23,454 bases of DNA, taken from positions 1 through 23,454 of IMG/VR virus record IMGVR_UViG_3300031857_001434. The stretch is one strand, 5' to 3'. The notes beneath the pieces were generated by a model. It was not told where the DNA came from, ran no database searches, and saw only the letters and a program-made list of their open reading frames with translations. How positions within the stretch are numbered: the stretch's first letter is position 1; every line of letters begins with the position of its first letter. Source of the DNA: a virus. A program made the position numbers and the translations under genes. Below are positions 1-8,430 of this stretch, one piece after another.

Positions 1-52
1 GTCGAGGAAGCCCCGATTTCTTAAATGAAACTCCGTCCGTCCTGATAGCCAT

Positions 53-397
53 GTGGGGAAAGGGGCTGGCGTGCCTCTGGAGACGATCGCAGACATCAAA
101 CTGACTGGACGTGCCTTAGTGGCTGGATGGCTCACAGGACTTGAAGACAGACGTAGAAGAGCGGTTGAAGAACTGCTGAACGTTGTCGAAAACAATCCAG
201 ATCCGGAATTAAAACGGCAGGCATTTGAAGCACTGGTGAAAGCAGATCAGGCAGACCTGAAACGCGAAGAACTGGAACTAAAAAAACAGGAAGCCGATGA
301 CAACAAGCGTCTTAGATTACTTGACATCCTTGGACGTCTGCCGCCTGGAGAGCTTGCTAAGCTCACATCCGCAGGCGAAGGAGATGCTGACAAGTGA
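53..397 (+). CDS. Putative terminase small subunit (charged helical protein)
   Basis: A 114-residue, highly charged protein lies directly before the large terminase and overlaps it by about 14 bases. Its position in a lambda-like packaging cluster suggests the small terminase subunit, which would recognise phage DNA and hand it to the motor; this is inference from context because I recognise no family motif. Residues from about 35 to 85 read as one long helix rich in Glu, Lys, Arg and Asp, compatible with a coiled-coil oligomerisation segment. The frame is closed by a TGA at 26-28, and the first start after it is GTG at 53, so the gene should be complete or nearly so. An ATG at 51 is in another frame. 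The C-terminus is GEGDADK and the stop falls inside the terminase start region, which suggests translational coupling. Confidence 0.5.
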   Translation: MGKGAGVPLETIADIKLTGRALVAGWLTGLEDRRRRAVEELLNVVENNPDPELKRQAFEALVKADQADLKREELELKKQEADDNKRLRLLDILGRLPPGELAKLTSAGEGDADK

Positions 398-2531
398 CGA
401 GCGCACGAGGGACCGTGTTCGTAAAGCTAAATCACGAGCGTCTGAACGTGACCTGCAAATTCCCTGCCCTGTAAACGCTGACCGCAGACGGGCAACCATG
501 CAGGATGGGGAGTTATTTCTGCGGACATATTTCCCTGATGTGTTCTTTGAACCGTTCACCGCAGACCGTCGCGACATGCACACATCTATCATTCGGGCTG
601 CACGATATGGAGGGGATCAGGCAATCGCAGGTACTCGCGGAGAAGGCAAAACGAAACTGGCGATTTATACCGCTCTGTTTTTGGTGCTGACCGGGCTATC
701 GCGATTCCCGATCGTCATCGGGAAGAACCAACGAAAGAGCGAATCAGAACTGAGGACGGTCCGCGAAAAGCTGCAGCAATCAGAATTGCTGCTGCAGGAC
801 TTTCCTGAGTTGTGTAGACCGTTGCAAGCGATCGGCGGCTGGTCATCACGAGCACGCATGCAGACGGTAGAGGGTGAATTCACCAATGCGGAATTGGCAG
901 CGGATCACATTATCTTCCCGACCATCGGACGGCATCAGTTACCGGACGACTGGCCGGGCGATCTGGAATCAGTTAGCCGTGGCCAGATCATTTCGAGCAT
1001 CGGCATTGATGGCGGCATCCGTGGTACGAACTATCGAGATGTGCGGCCAGATATCGCAATCATTGACGACATTGAGGACCGTCAAGCAGCGGAATCCGAT
1101 GCACTGATTGAAAAGAACGAGGAGATCATTGAGCAGGATATCGGGGGTCTGGCATCGTCAGCGGAACGTGTCGCGCGTGTGTTTCTTTGCACGATCCAGA
1201 ATCGCAAGTCTGTAGCGTTTAAGTTTACCGATCCGAAACAGAAACCATCATGGAAGGGCAAGCGATATCGCAAGATGATTAAGCCGCCGGATCGCATGGA
1301 TCTGGTGCAGGAGTATTTGCGACTGCGAATTGAGACAGAGGAAACGGATCCGGACGCACGGACTGCATTCAGGTTTTGGCGTGACAATCAAGCAGAGATC
1401 GAGCGGGATTGCATCATTAGCAACCCACAAAGCCACAGTAAGAAACTGCATGAAGACGGCGAACCGCTGGAACTGTCAGCGATCCAGTCGTACTACAACA
1501 AAGTTGCAGACCTCGGCGAAAAGGCAGTCGCCACTGAAATTGATAACGATCCACCGGAAGAAGTCGGCCCACAAGGGAGCGGTCTCACATGGCATACCGT
1601 AGCAGGTCGTTTAAGCGGACTGGATCGCGGCCAATTACCAGCAAATGCGTCCTGCATCACAGCGGCGATAGACCTCGGAAAATATCTTTGTCATTGGGTC
1701 GTGGTCGCATGGTGGAAGGGTGCTGGCGGCTGTGTGATCGATTATGGCAGAGCCGAAGTGACTGGCACTGATCGTGCGATGAACAACGAAGCCAGCGAGC
1801 CGATGATTCACCGAGCGTTGCTGAACTGGCGTGATGAGCTGTTGCAAAAAAAATACGTGGACGCATCCGGATCACCAAGGAAGGTGGATGCGGTATTTAT
1901 CGACTCGGGCACGTTTACAGACGCAGCGTATCAGTTTGTGCGAGATGTGCAGGGTTCACCGTTCTATGTGACCAAGGGCATCGGCAACTATCGTGACAAG
2001 ACGACAGCAACCGACAAGATAAAGCCCGGAAACCATTTTCACGCATCATACCAGGAGGCACAGGGGCTGTGGTTGTATGAACTGGATACAGACTTCTGGA
2101 AACAATTCGTGCATGAGCGGTTTCTGACTCCAACGTTTGACGAGCAGAACTTTCTGAGGCGTGGTGCGTTGTCGCTGTTTGTTCAGCCGAACGACCGAAA
2201 ACACACCAGCTTCGCACAGCATATCGTCGCGGAAGAACTGGTAAGCGAGTTCAAGGAAGGCAAAGGCACGAAAACATACTGGAACAAAGTCAGCGAAAAT
2301 AATCACTGGCTGGACGCACTGTACATGTCAGCGGCTGCGGCAAGTGCTCGCGGCATTTATCTATTGTCACCCACAGCGGAAACCCCGGATGGTCCCTCAG
2401 TTACTGCAAGGCAGAAGAACCCAAATGAGCAAGCACAACAGAAACCACCGTCAGGGAAACCTGCAGGCCAGCGGCACGGAGTCCCAAAACGCCGAAACGG
2501 TGGATGGGTCAACAGCCTGCGAAAACGTTAA
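384..2531 (+). CDS. Terminase large subunit (GpA-like packaging ATPase/nuclease)
   Basis: This is the DNA packaging motor: an N-terminal ATPase pumps DNA into the prohead and a C-terminal RNase H-like nuclease cuts it. With ATG 384 as start (715 residues), a P-loop GTRGEGKT lies at about residues 83-90. A Walker B segment IAIIDDIED lies at about 224-232. Three acidic nuclease-like motifs follow: AAIDLG near 430, FIDSG near 507 and HWLDALYM near 644. Length and order fit the GpA/lambda-type large terminase family. The frame is open back to ATG 297, but that start would lie deep inside the upstream gene. ATG 384 is preceded by AAGGAG with almost no spacer, so the start is uncertain, and later starts (ATG 498) are possible. 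The C-terminal 100 bases overlap the next ORF in another frame. Confidence 0.93.
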   Translation: MLTSDERTRDRVRKAKSRASERDLQIPCPVNADRRRATMQDGELFLRTYFPDVFFEPFTADRRDMHTSIIRAARYGGDQAIAGTRGEGKTKLAIYTALFLVLTGLSRFPIVIGKNQRKSESELRTVREKLQQSELLLQDFPELCRPLQAIGGWSSRARMQTVEGEFTNAELAADHIIFPTIGRHQLPDDWPGDLESVSRGQIISSIGIDGGIRGTNYRDVRPDIAIIDDIEDRQAAESDALIEKNEEIIEQDIGGLASSAERVARVFLCTIQNRKSVAFKFTDPKQKPSWKGKRYRKMIKPPDRMDLVQEYLRLRIETEETDPDARTAFRFWRDNQAEIERDCIISNPQSHSKKLHEDGEPLELSAIQSYYNKVADLGEKAVATEIDNDPPEEVGPQGSGLTWHTVAGRLSGLDRGQLPANASCITAAIDLGKYLCHWVVVAWWKGAGGCVIDYGRAEVTGTDRAMNNEASEPMIHRALLNWRDELLQKKYVDASGSPRKVDAVFIDSGTFTDAAYQFVRDVQGSPFYVTKGIGNYRDKTTATDKIKPGNHFHASYQEAQGLWLYELDTDFWKQFVHERFLTPTFDEQNFLRRGALSLFVQPNDRKHTSFAQHIVAEELVSEFKEGKGTKTYWNKVSENNHWLDALYMSAAAASARGIYLLSPTAETPDGPSVTARQKNPNEQAQQKPPSGKPAGQRHGVPKRRNGGWVNSLRKR

Positions 2532-2709
2532 GGCACCGAAGGCGCGGGTGACGGAATTTGTCCCGCAGCCATGCTCCACGTGTCAGGCGTTGCGTGATCT
2601 GGACGCCAAGATTGACGGGCGGTCATGTTCTCGGGTATACAGTACGCAGGGCCGCACACGGTATTGCAAGTGCGGGTTTTGCGGGGCGACATGGAAAGAG
2701 GTTGAGTAA
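2425..2709 (+). CDS. Small zinc-ribbon protein overlapping the terminase 3' end
   Basis: A 94-residue ORF starts inside the last 107 bases of the terminase gene, in a different frame, and ends at a TAA at 2707-2709. The N-terminal half is polar and low in complexity. The C-terminal half has a four-cysteine zinc-ribbon pattern: CSTC, then about 26 residues with a further Cys, then CKCGFCG, followed by ATWKEVE. Such treble-clef or ribbon proteins beside terminases often bind nucleic acid, but the role here is not known. The ATG at 2425 is preceded only by a weak AGAAG, so expression probably depends on coupling to terminase translation. The C-terminal part lies beyond the terminase stop and so codes independently, which supports a real gene. 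Confidence 0.6.
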   Translation: MSKHNRNHRQGNLQASGTESQNAETVDGSTACENVKAPKARVTEFVPQPCSTCQALRDLDAKIDGRSCSRVYSTQGRTRYCKCGFCGATWKEVE

Positions 2710-2922
2710 TTAAGCACTATTCCGAGCAAACTTCATTGCCCCATAGAAGAACATTCCCAGTCCGGCCAGAATCAGTAGGATTCCGAAACCGTTAATCATT
2801 GAATAATACCAGTCCGTGTCAGGCGTTGACGGCTGGTTATTGGCAGTGGCTGATATATCGCCACCCAGTAACGCGACAATCGGACCTGCTACAAGAATTA
2901 CACCAGCTGCTGTTTTGCTCAT
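2710..2922 (-). CDS. Two-helix membrane protein, inverted in the late operon (holin-like or moron)
   Basis: A 70-residue protein is encoded against the late operon, between the zinc-ribbon ORF and the gpW-like gene. It has two hydrophobic segments, at about residues 5-21 (AAGVILVAGPIVALLGG) and 44-60 (FGILLILAGLGMFFYGA). A polar loop rich in Asn, Pro, Ser and Asp joins them, and the tail is short and basic (KFARN). Size and topology fit small phage holins or other membrane-acting peptides, but no family is recognised. The ATG at 2922 is preceded by AGGAGAG at good spacing. A promoter-like sequence lies further upstream at 2964-2992. The inverted orientation, own promoter and single gene fit a moron that could be expressed in the lysogen. 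Its stop meets the stop side of the + strand neighbour without a gap. Confidence 0.7.
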   Translation of the reverse strand: MSKTAAGVILVAGPIVALLGGDISATANNQPSTPDTDWYYSMINGFGILLILAGLGMFFYGAMKFARNSA

Positions 2923-2963
2923 GACCACTCTCCTAAAAGTGTGAAGCCACATTACCACACCAT

Positions 2964-2992
2964 AGCATATCACCGCCAGTAATCTTTGCCAA
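2964..2992 (-). promoter_or_regulatory. Sigma70-like promoter for the inverted membrane-protein gene
   Basis: Read on the minus strand, TTGGCA (2992-2987) and TATGCT (2969-2964) are separated by exactly 17 bases. Transcription would begin near 2957, about 35 bases before the ATG at 2922, leaving room for the AGGAGAG ribosome binding site. No opposing hairpin terminator was found at the 3' end. The assignment is by sequence only. Confidence 0.5.
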
Positions 2993-3021
2993 TTTCACCG
3001 CAGTGGCACGACACTGCAGGC

Positions 3022-3237
3022 ATGGCAACACCCGCATCATTGCTGGCACAGATTGACGCAGCGATCGAAGCACTGCTGACCGGCGGTGCGTCATCGTACT
3101 CGATCGGATCCCGCACAGTAACCGCACTCGACCTGTCAACGCTGTTTGAACAGCGAAACATGTTACAGACGCAGGTTGACCGCGAATCAGGCGGCGGAAT
3201 GTTTCGCCTCGCCAAGATGCAGAGGACCAGTCGATGA
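3022..3237 (+). CDS. gpW-like head-tail connector protein
   Basis: A 71-residue protein sits immediately before the portal gene, as lambda gpW does. It has the family pattern: an N-terminal helix (LLAQIDAAIEALLTG), a short beta hairpin (SYSIGSRTVTALD), and a second helix (LSTLFEQRNMLQTQVDRE) followed by a Gly-rich tail. In lambda, gpW plugs the portal after packaging and prepares the head for tail attachment. The frame is open back to ATG 2986, but MATPASLL from ATG 3022 gives the normal family length. The stop TGA overlaps the portal ATG (ATGA at 3234-3237), so the two genes are probably translationally coupled. Confidence 0.8.
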   Translation: MATPASLLAQIDAAIEALLTGGASSYSIGSRTVTALDLSTLFEQRNMLQTQVDRESGGGMFRLAKMQRTSR

Positions 3238-5063
3238 TTGGTTCCACCATCGATCGCATCGTGGGAATGCTGTCACCGGCAGCCGGTGTACGTCGCACAA
3301 TGCAGCGGCGCACGCTTGAACGCATGTATGCGGGGGCGGAAGCCAATCGGCTGACGAACAATAAAAAACCCCGCAACCAGTCAGCAGACAGCGAGCTTCT
3401 CGGCCCATTCGGAGCAGACGCACTGCGGGCGTGGTCCCGTGCTCTGGTTCGAGACAATGCGTATGCCTGGGGCGTTGTCGATACCATTGTCAGTTCAGTG
3501 GTTGGTTGCGGTATCACTGCTCAATCTCAGGTGGAAACGCCTGAAGGCACTGACATTGAGGACGTGAACGAATCACGCGACAAGGTTTGGTCGGAATGGT
3601 GCGAGGTCTGCGACGTCAACGGACGGTTGAATTTTGCAGAGATCCAGCAGCTCGCACAGCGTGAAATGGTTGAGGCCGGTGAAGTCCTGATTCATCTGGT
3701 TAAAACTCCGTCGCTCAAGTATCGCGGAATCTATCGCCCGGTGCCCCTTGCGATCGAATTGATTGAAGCCGACAGACTCGCGACTGAGAAGGACACATAC
3801 AAGGTCCGCAGCACAGACGGAAACCGCATCACGCGGGGTGTGGAACTGGATGAACTCGGCAAGCCGTTAGCGTACTGGATCTATCCGGAGCATCCGAACG
3901 GACCATACACGACCGGACGTCAAGAACCGGAACGAATCGACGCGAAAGACATTTTGCATTTGTACCGGATGGACCGTATCGGGCAGACTCGCGGCGTGTC
4001 GTGGTTTGCTCCTGTCATGTCATGGCTGCGGGATCTCGGCGTATACGTCGATAACGAAATTCAGGCTTCCGCAGTCGCCTCTTGTTTCGGTATCGCCATC
4101 AAAACAAATGGCCGTCCCGGTGCGGGGCTGATGCCGTCGACCGATTCCGAATCAACCGACATAAACGGCAACCGGCTGGAGTATCTCGAACCGGCGATGG
4201 TCACCTATTTAAACGAAGGTGAATCCATTGAGTCAATCAATCCTGGTCGACCAAACTCAGCATCCGAGCCGTGGATTAACCTCATGCTGCGAGGAATCAG
4301 CGTCGGCACGGGGCTGAGTTACGAAGTCGTCTCCCGCAACTACAGCGGCACCAGTTACAGCAGCAGCCGTACAAGCATGCTGGAAGATCGTCGACGTTTT
4401 CGCCGATGGCAAAAATACATGGTGCAGCACTGCTGCCAGCCGGTTTGGGATCGATTCAATGATCAGGCCGCGACGGCTGGCGTGGATGGCTTTGCCTCGA
4501 TGACAGACATTCTGGCCGACCGCCGAACGTCAACGGCTGTCGAATGGCAGACCCCGGCATGGGAATGGGTGGACCCACAGAGCGAGCAGTCAGCGTCGGA
4601 TTCCGCACTGACGTCATTCCAGAGCACATACCAGGACGAACTTGGACAACGTGGCAAGAACTGGCGGAACGTGTTCTACCAGCGAGCCAAAGAGGAAAAA
4701 CTGAAGCGATCTCTGGGACTTGTTACGGCAGACATGGCGAACGTGGAAGCTGCTCAGGCAGAAGCTCAGCAGTTATCCGCCACTGGCGCAGCAGCGATCG
4801 CGGATACCACAGCGAATCAACCGACCGGCGAAATGTCTGACATGTCGCGGCTGCAGTGGGGTAGAAATCGTAAAGCGATCGAGGACATCCTTGCTGAACT
4901 GATCGCAGGCACTGCAACCGAGACCAAGGCACGAGTGTTTTTGCAGACACTGGGGCTGACAGAAGCGACTGCGAGTGCCCTGATTACTGATGCACTGGAC
5001 GGCACTGTTGACACAGACCTGACTCAGGTTCCTGAAACGGAGATGGCAGCGGATGCCACGTAA
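3234..5063 (+). CDS. Portal protein (lambda gpB-type)
   Basis: This is the dodecameric ring at the head vertex through which DNA enters and leaves. The 609-residue sequence shows the running motifs of the lambda-type portal family. ALVRDNAYAWGVVDTIVSSVVGCGI is near the N-terminus, IELIEADRL and ELGKPLAYWIYPEHP are in the clip/stem region, and AKDILHLYRMDRIGQTRGVSW follows. INPGRPNS and the SYEVVSRNYSGTSYSSSRTS region near residues 360-380 complete the pattern. Length is slightly above lambda gpB because of an Ala/Thr-rich C-terminal tail of roughly 100 residues (from about 510). The start ATG overlaps the gpW-like stop, and the C-terminus overlaps the start of the capsid gene by 11 bases. Confidence 0.95.
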   Translation: MIGSTIDRIVGMLSPAAGVRRTMQRRTLERMYAGAEANRLTNNKKPRNQSADSELLGPFGADALRAWSRALVRDNAYAWGVVDTIVSSVVGCGITAQSQVETPEGTDIEDVNESRDKVWSEWCEVCDVNGRLNFAEIQQLAQREMVEAGEVLIHLVKTPSLKYRGIYRPVPLAIELIEADRLATEKDTYKVRSTDGNRITRGVELDELGKPLAYWIYPEHPNGPYTTGRQEPERIDAKDILHLYRMDRIGQTRGVSWFAPVMSWLRDLGVYVDNEIQASAVASCFGIAIKTNGRPGAGLMPSTDSESTDINGNRLEYLEPAMVTYLNEGESIESINPGRPNSASEPWINLMLRGISVGTGLSYEVVSRNYSGTSYSSSRTSMLEDRRRFRRWQKYMVQHCCQPVWDRFNDQAATAGVDGFASMTDILADRRTSTAVEWQTPAWEWVDPQSEQSASDSALTSFQSTYQDELGQRGKNWRNVFYQRAKEEKLKRSLGLVTADMANVEAAQAEAQQLSATGAAAIADTTANQPTGEMSDMSRLQWGRNRKAIEDILAELIAGTATETKARVFLQTLGLTEATASALITDALDGTVDTDLTQVPETEMAADAT

Positions 5064-7287
5064 GCCGGGAAAACTTCCAACAATACCGAAAGCGAAACGC
5101 ACAAGCGTTGTTCTGCGCTCGGTCGGGTACGGAAACGGTGTATCTGATGTGGTGATCGCCACAGAGACCCCGGTACGGCGTTACGACGAAGAGCGTGGCT
5201 ATGTAATCAGCGAAGTACTGCTGATGGAAGGCGTTGTTCTCCGCACCAATCAAGCACAGATCCCGATTGTTGATTCTCACGATGATTCCACGGTGCGGAA
5301 CATTTTCGGAAGCGTTCGCAGTCTGCAGGTGGTCAATGGCGAGTTACACGGAACCCCCAGTTTCGCCAGTGATCCGGAAGCTCAGTTGATTTGCCAGCGA
5401 ATGAATGAAGGGCACATCACTGACTTTTCAATCACCGCTCTGCCTCTTGAATCACTGTTTATTCCTCACGGCAAGTCCTTCACGACAAGTCGCGGGGCTG
5501 TCATCGATGGTCCGGCAGTTATCCACACGCGATGGCAGCCGCATAACGCTTCGATCTGTGCCACTGGTGCGGACGAACTTTCCACAGTACGCAGGTCATA
5601 TACAGACCTCGAAAGAAAGGTTGAGAGAATGGACGAGGCACTGTTGAGCCAGCTTACGGCAATGGGACTTCCTGAAGGCATGGTCGACCCGAATCAGATT
5701 CTGTCCTGGGTGGTTGGCAAGATGAAACCCGACACTGAGCCGGAAACAGAAGACATGGTTGAAAACGCCATGACCGAAGATCCCGCAAAAAAAGTAATGG
5801 CAGCCGATTCCGCAGCAGCACCAGCGAGCGAAGCCGCACCAGCTGCTGCAACTGAAGAGGATCCAAAGACTGTGGAAAAGTCCATCGCACGAGCCATTCA
5901 GGCTTACGCGAAGGCAGACCAGACCCGGCGCAAAGAAATTCAGGCGTTGTGTTCTCAGCACAAAATCGAACGATCGTTTGCCGACTCGCTCTGCGATGAA
6001 GGCATTGACCTCAACACAGCACGAGCAAGGATACTTCAAAAAATGGCAACAGCACCGATTGGACAGAGTTCCGACAGAGTGGCATTAACCGAATCCGCTG
6101 ACGACAAGTTGTTTGCAGCGGCCAGAGATGGCCTGATCATGCGAACGTTCCGACAGGGCGGGATTCGCAGTACCGCAGTAGCGACTCCGGCTGTCGGGCA
6201 TCAGGACTTCGTCAACATGAAACTCAGCCGCATGGCTGAAATGTACGCCGAAAAGATGGGCTGCGATGTTCGCCGGATGGCTCCGAAAGACATCGCACTT
6301 GTGGCAATGGGTCACCCAGGGTCGATGAACCGGTTCCGAATCCAGCGAGATGCGTACCACACGACCGGCAGCTTTGCCAATCTCCTGCTGGATGCGGCAA
6401 ACAAAACGCTTCTGGCTGGCTACGAGGAAGCTCCATACACCTGGTCAATGTGGGCACGGGATGCCGGTACGACCAGTGACTTCAAGACACTGAATCGAAT
6501 TCGCTTCAGTGAAATGGGGACACCGGAAATGGTTCCGGAGGGCAGCTCATATCCTGATGCGTCGATGAGCGACGCGAAGGAATCCTACAAGGTCAACAAA
6601 TATGGCAACATGTTTACCATCACTTGGGAAACTGTTGTTAATGATGATTTGGATGCCATCAGCCGTATTCCTGCCATGCAGGGTGCAGCATGCCGTCGCC
6701 TGCAAAATCAGGCAGTATACGGTGTATTGACTGCCAATGCAGCAATGGCCGATACAGGGTTGCTGTTCAACGCGACGGCACAGACAACGGCTGGCGGTCA
6801 CGCCAACTATGCGACTGGTGCAGGTGCTCCGGCTGTCGGAACGCTGAACACTGCGTACATCAGCATGATGACGAAGAAGGGCCTTCGTTCGGACGTGATC
6901 CTGAATATTCAGCCAGCCTTCCTGATCGTTCCTGCAGCAATCAGTGCAACCGCACTGCAGTTGATCGGTTCGATTGCTGATCCGTCTGTGGGTGGTTCTG
7001 CCGCTGGCAACAGCAACACGAAGAACATCTACGGGCCAAACGGAGACCGACCGCTGAAGGTTATCGTTGAGCCACTGCTCGACGCCAACAGTTCAACGGC
7101 ATGGTACCTGGCAGCGAACAACAGCCAGGTCGACACCGTTGAGATTACGTTTTTGGAAGGCGAGCAGTCCCCAGTTCTCGAATCTGAATGGGACTTCGAC
7201 AAAGACGTCTACAAAAACAAGGTTCGTCAAACGTTTGGCGTTGCAGCGATCGACTACCGAGGGCTGTACAAGCACAACGGGGCGTGA
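5053..7287 (+). CDS. Prohead protease fused to major capsid protein
   Basis: A single 744-residue frame holds two normally separate head proteins. Residues 1 to about 185 match the HK97-type prohead serine protease (U35/S78 family): the candidate catalytic His is H76 in VDSHD and the candidate Ser is S126 in ITDFSITALP, followed by the conserved WQPHNASI stretch near 161. Residues 185-340 are charged, Ala/Pro/Glu-rich and probably serve as scaffold. Residues of about 345-744 resemble the Mu gpT-like/HK97-fold capsid domain (GSFANLLLDAANKTLLAGYEEAP, then TWETVVNDDLDAISRIPAMQG). The protein probably assembles as a fusion and cuts itself to release mature capsid subunits. The start overlaps the portal gene by 11 bases. 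A strong terminator-like hairpin follows. A slippery heptamer lies in the linker at 5787-5793. Confidence 0.92.
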   Translation: MPRKPGKLPTIPKAKRTSVVLRSVGYGNGVSDVVIATETPVRRYDEERGYVISEVLLMEGVVLRTNQAQIPIVDSHDDSTVRNIFGSVRSLQVVNGELHGTPSFASDPEAQLICQRMNEGHITDFSITALPLESLFIPHGKSFTTSRGAVIDGPAVIHTRWQPHNASICATGADELSTVRRSYTDLERKVERMDEALLSQLTAMGLPEGMVDPNQILSWVVGKMKPDTEPETEDMVENAMTEDPAKKVMAADSAAAPASEAAPAAATEEDPKTVEKSIARAIQAYAKADQTRRKEIQALCSQHKIERSFADSLCDEGIDLNTARARILQKMATAPIGQSSDRVALTESADDKLFAAARDGLIMRTFRQGGIRSTAVATPAVGHQDFVNMKLSRMAEMYAEKMGCDVRRMAPKDIALVAMGHPGSMNRFRIQRDAYHTTGSFANLLLDAANKTLLAGYEEAPYTWSMWARDAGTTSDFKTLNRIRFSEMGTPEMVPEGSSYPDASMSDAKESYKVNKYGNMFTITWETVVNDDLDAISRIPAMQGAACRRLQNQAVYGVLTANAAMADTGLLFNATAQTTAGGHANYATGAGAPAVGTLNTAYISMMTKKGLRSDVILNIQPAFLIVPAAISATALQLIGSIADPSVGGSAAGNSNTKNIYGPNGDRPLKVIVEPLLDANSSTAWYLAANNSQVDTVEITFLEGEQSPVLESEWDFDKDVYKNKVRQTFGVAAIDYRGLYKHNGA

Positions 7288-7306
7288 TCGATTGATTCGT
7301 GAACTT

Positions 7307-7337
7307 GCCCGGCTGGCTGTGTAGTCAGCCGGGCTTT
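7307..7337 (+). terminator. Hairpin terminator or attenuator after the capsid gene
   Basis: GCCCGGCTG (7307-7315) pairs perfectly with CAGCCGGGC (7326-7334) around a 10-base loop, followed by TTTAT. It lies 20 bases after the capsid stop and before the next gene, where partial termination or mRNA 3'-end protection would raise capsid expression over the tail genes. The U-tract is short, so read-through is likely. Confidence 0.7.
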
Positions 7338-7397
7338 ATGAAAGCATCTCCACAACGTAGCGGAATGCGATGACCGTTGTTTGTAAAGGAATAGATC

Positions 7398-8066
7398 ATG
7401 GCTGGTATTCAGGATTTTGTCGAATGGTATGATGATTTTCTTGGGCCGCAGACAGTACTCGCGTCCCCAGTGGGAAGTGATCAGTGGGATTTAGTCGTCA
7501 CTGGCACAACGCCAACAGCAACGGTCGGCGGAATCAATGGCGAGTTGACGCTCGCAAATTCATCTGCAACGGAAATACAGAATTGCTGCGTCTTCACGAG
7601 CGACATTCTGAACTATGACATTGACCTGATTCAGCGGGCTGAATTTCGCGTCAAGTTTACTGCTCAGACGGGTGGTACATGCGACTCAACAACTTCGATC
7701 GCGTTTGGTTTGGCCAGTGCCCGCGCCGACGCAATTGATAACATTGCTTCACATGCGTTGTTTCGCATTATCGGCAGCAACGCGATCGTCTGCGAAACAG
7801 ATGACGCGGTCACCGACCGAGACGACGTCGCCACCGGAGTCAGTTTCGTCAGCGGCGTTTATCGCAAATTCGTGATTGATTTCACGGGCGGGAAGTCAGA
7901 CGTCAAATTTTATATCGACGGTGTGCGAGTGGCAGCGTCCACGACCTTCACGATGGCAAACTACACCGCAGGGTTTCAGCCATATTTTCAGATTCAGAAA
8001 ACGTCGGACAACAACACCGATGCGTTTTCTGTCGACTATATCAAGATCGTTTCGAAGCGAAATTGA
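7398..8066 (+). CDS. Capsid-proximal beta-sandwich protein (possible decoration protein)
   Basis: A 222-residue protein is the first gene after the capsid terminator, with AAAGGA at good spacing before ATG 7398. The sequence is beta-rich, with alternating hydrophobic residues and features reminiscent of a concanavalin/LamG-like jelly roll: EWYDDFLG at the start, IQRAEFRVKFTA near 75-90, SDVKFYIDGVRVA near 165-180 and FSVDYIKIVSKRN at the end. Position (the place of gpD or a head fibre in other siphophages) suggests a protein that decorates the capsid surface, possibly binding glycans. This is a fold-level and position-based inference; I do not recognise a named family. It is followed after one base by the next ATG. 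Confidence 0.5.
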   Translation: MAGIQDFVEWYDDFLGPQTVLASPVGSDQWDLVVTGTTPTATVGGINGELTLANSSATEIQNCCVFTSDILNYDIDLIQRAEFRVKFTAQTGGTCDSTTSIAFGLASARADAIDNIASHALFRIIGSNAIVCETDDAVTDRDDVATGVSFVSGVYRKFVIDFTGGKSDVKFYIDGVRVAASTTFTMANYTAGFQPYFQIQKTSDNNTDAFSVDYIKIVSKRN

Positions 8067-8067
8067 T

Positions 8068-8430
8068 ATGAGTCTCGCAGGACGGATTGTAACTGATGCG
8101 GGAACGGTGTTTCTCAACAGCGATCATTTTGCTGAAACAGTGACATACCACCCGCATCGATTCCACACTGCTGCGGTACGACAGCCAAGAACAATCAAGG
8201 CTGTCGTCATCCGCAATCAGGTGGCCACGTTCAATCCGGACGAGCAGATCCTTACTGAATTTGAGGTGCGAGTTGCGAATAACGTCACGACCGGAATCAC
8301 GAGTGCAGAACTCGATACCGGTGGTGATCAGATCGAACTTGCACCACGTATCGGCGAAACAGCTCGGAAGGTATCGGTACAGATGCTGACCGAACACGAC
8401 GAGGGAATGCTGGTGCTGATATGTCGGTGA
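8068..8430 (+). CDS. Putative head-tail joining protein (gpFII-like position)
   Basis: A 120-residue protein starts at ATG 8068, two bases after the previous stop. It has an N-terminal segment, MSLAGRIVTDAGTVFLNSDHFAETVTYHP, then a mostly beta region ending QMLTEHDEGMLVLICR. Size, order after the capsid and the 'DAGTVFLN...ETVTY' pattern fit small head-tail attachment proteins of the lambda FII type, which bind the filled head before tail docking. The frame is open further upstream inside the previous gene, but the ATG at 8068 gives the family length and suits coupled translation. The end overlaps the next gene by 10 bases. Confidence 0.6.
   Translation: MSLAGRIVTDAGTVFLNSDHFAETVTYHPHRFHTAAVRQPRTIKAVVIRNQVATFNPDEQILTEFEVRVANNVTTGITSAELDTGGDQIELAPRIGETARKVSVQMLTEHDEGMLVLICR

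Noticed and set aside
1844-1856. A-run in the terminase gene as a frameshift site
   Set aside because: Eight A bases occur in codons for Gln-Lys-Lys, but no useful alternative frame follows and terminases are not known to use frameshifting here.
5596-6039. A long minus-strand frame inside the capsid gene, Cys/Phe-rich
   Set aside because: It lies wholly within the clear protease-capsid coding sequence, mirrors its Ala/Glu-rich linker and has no supporting initiation signals.
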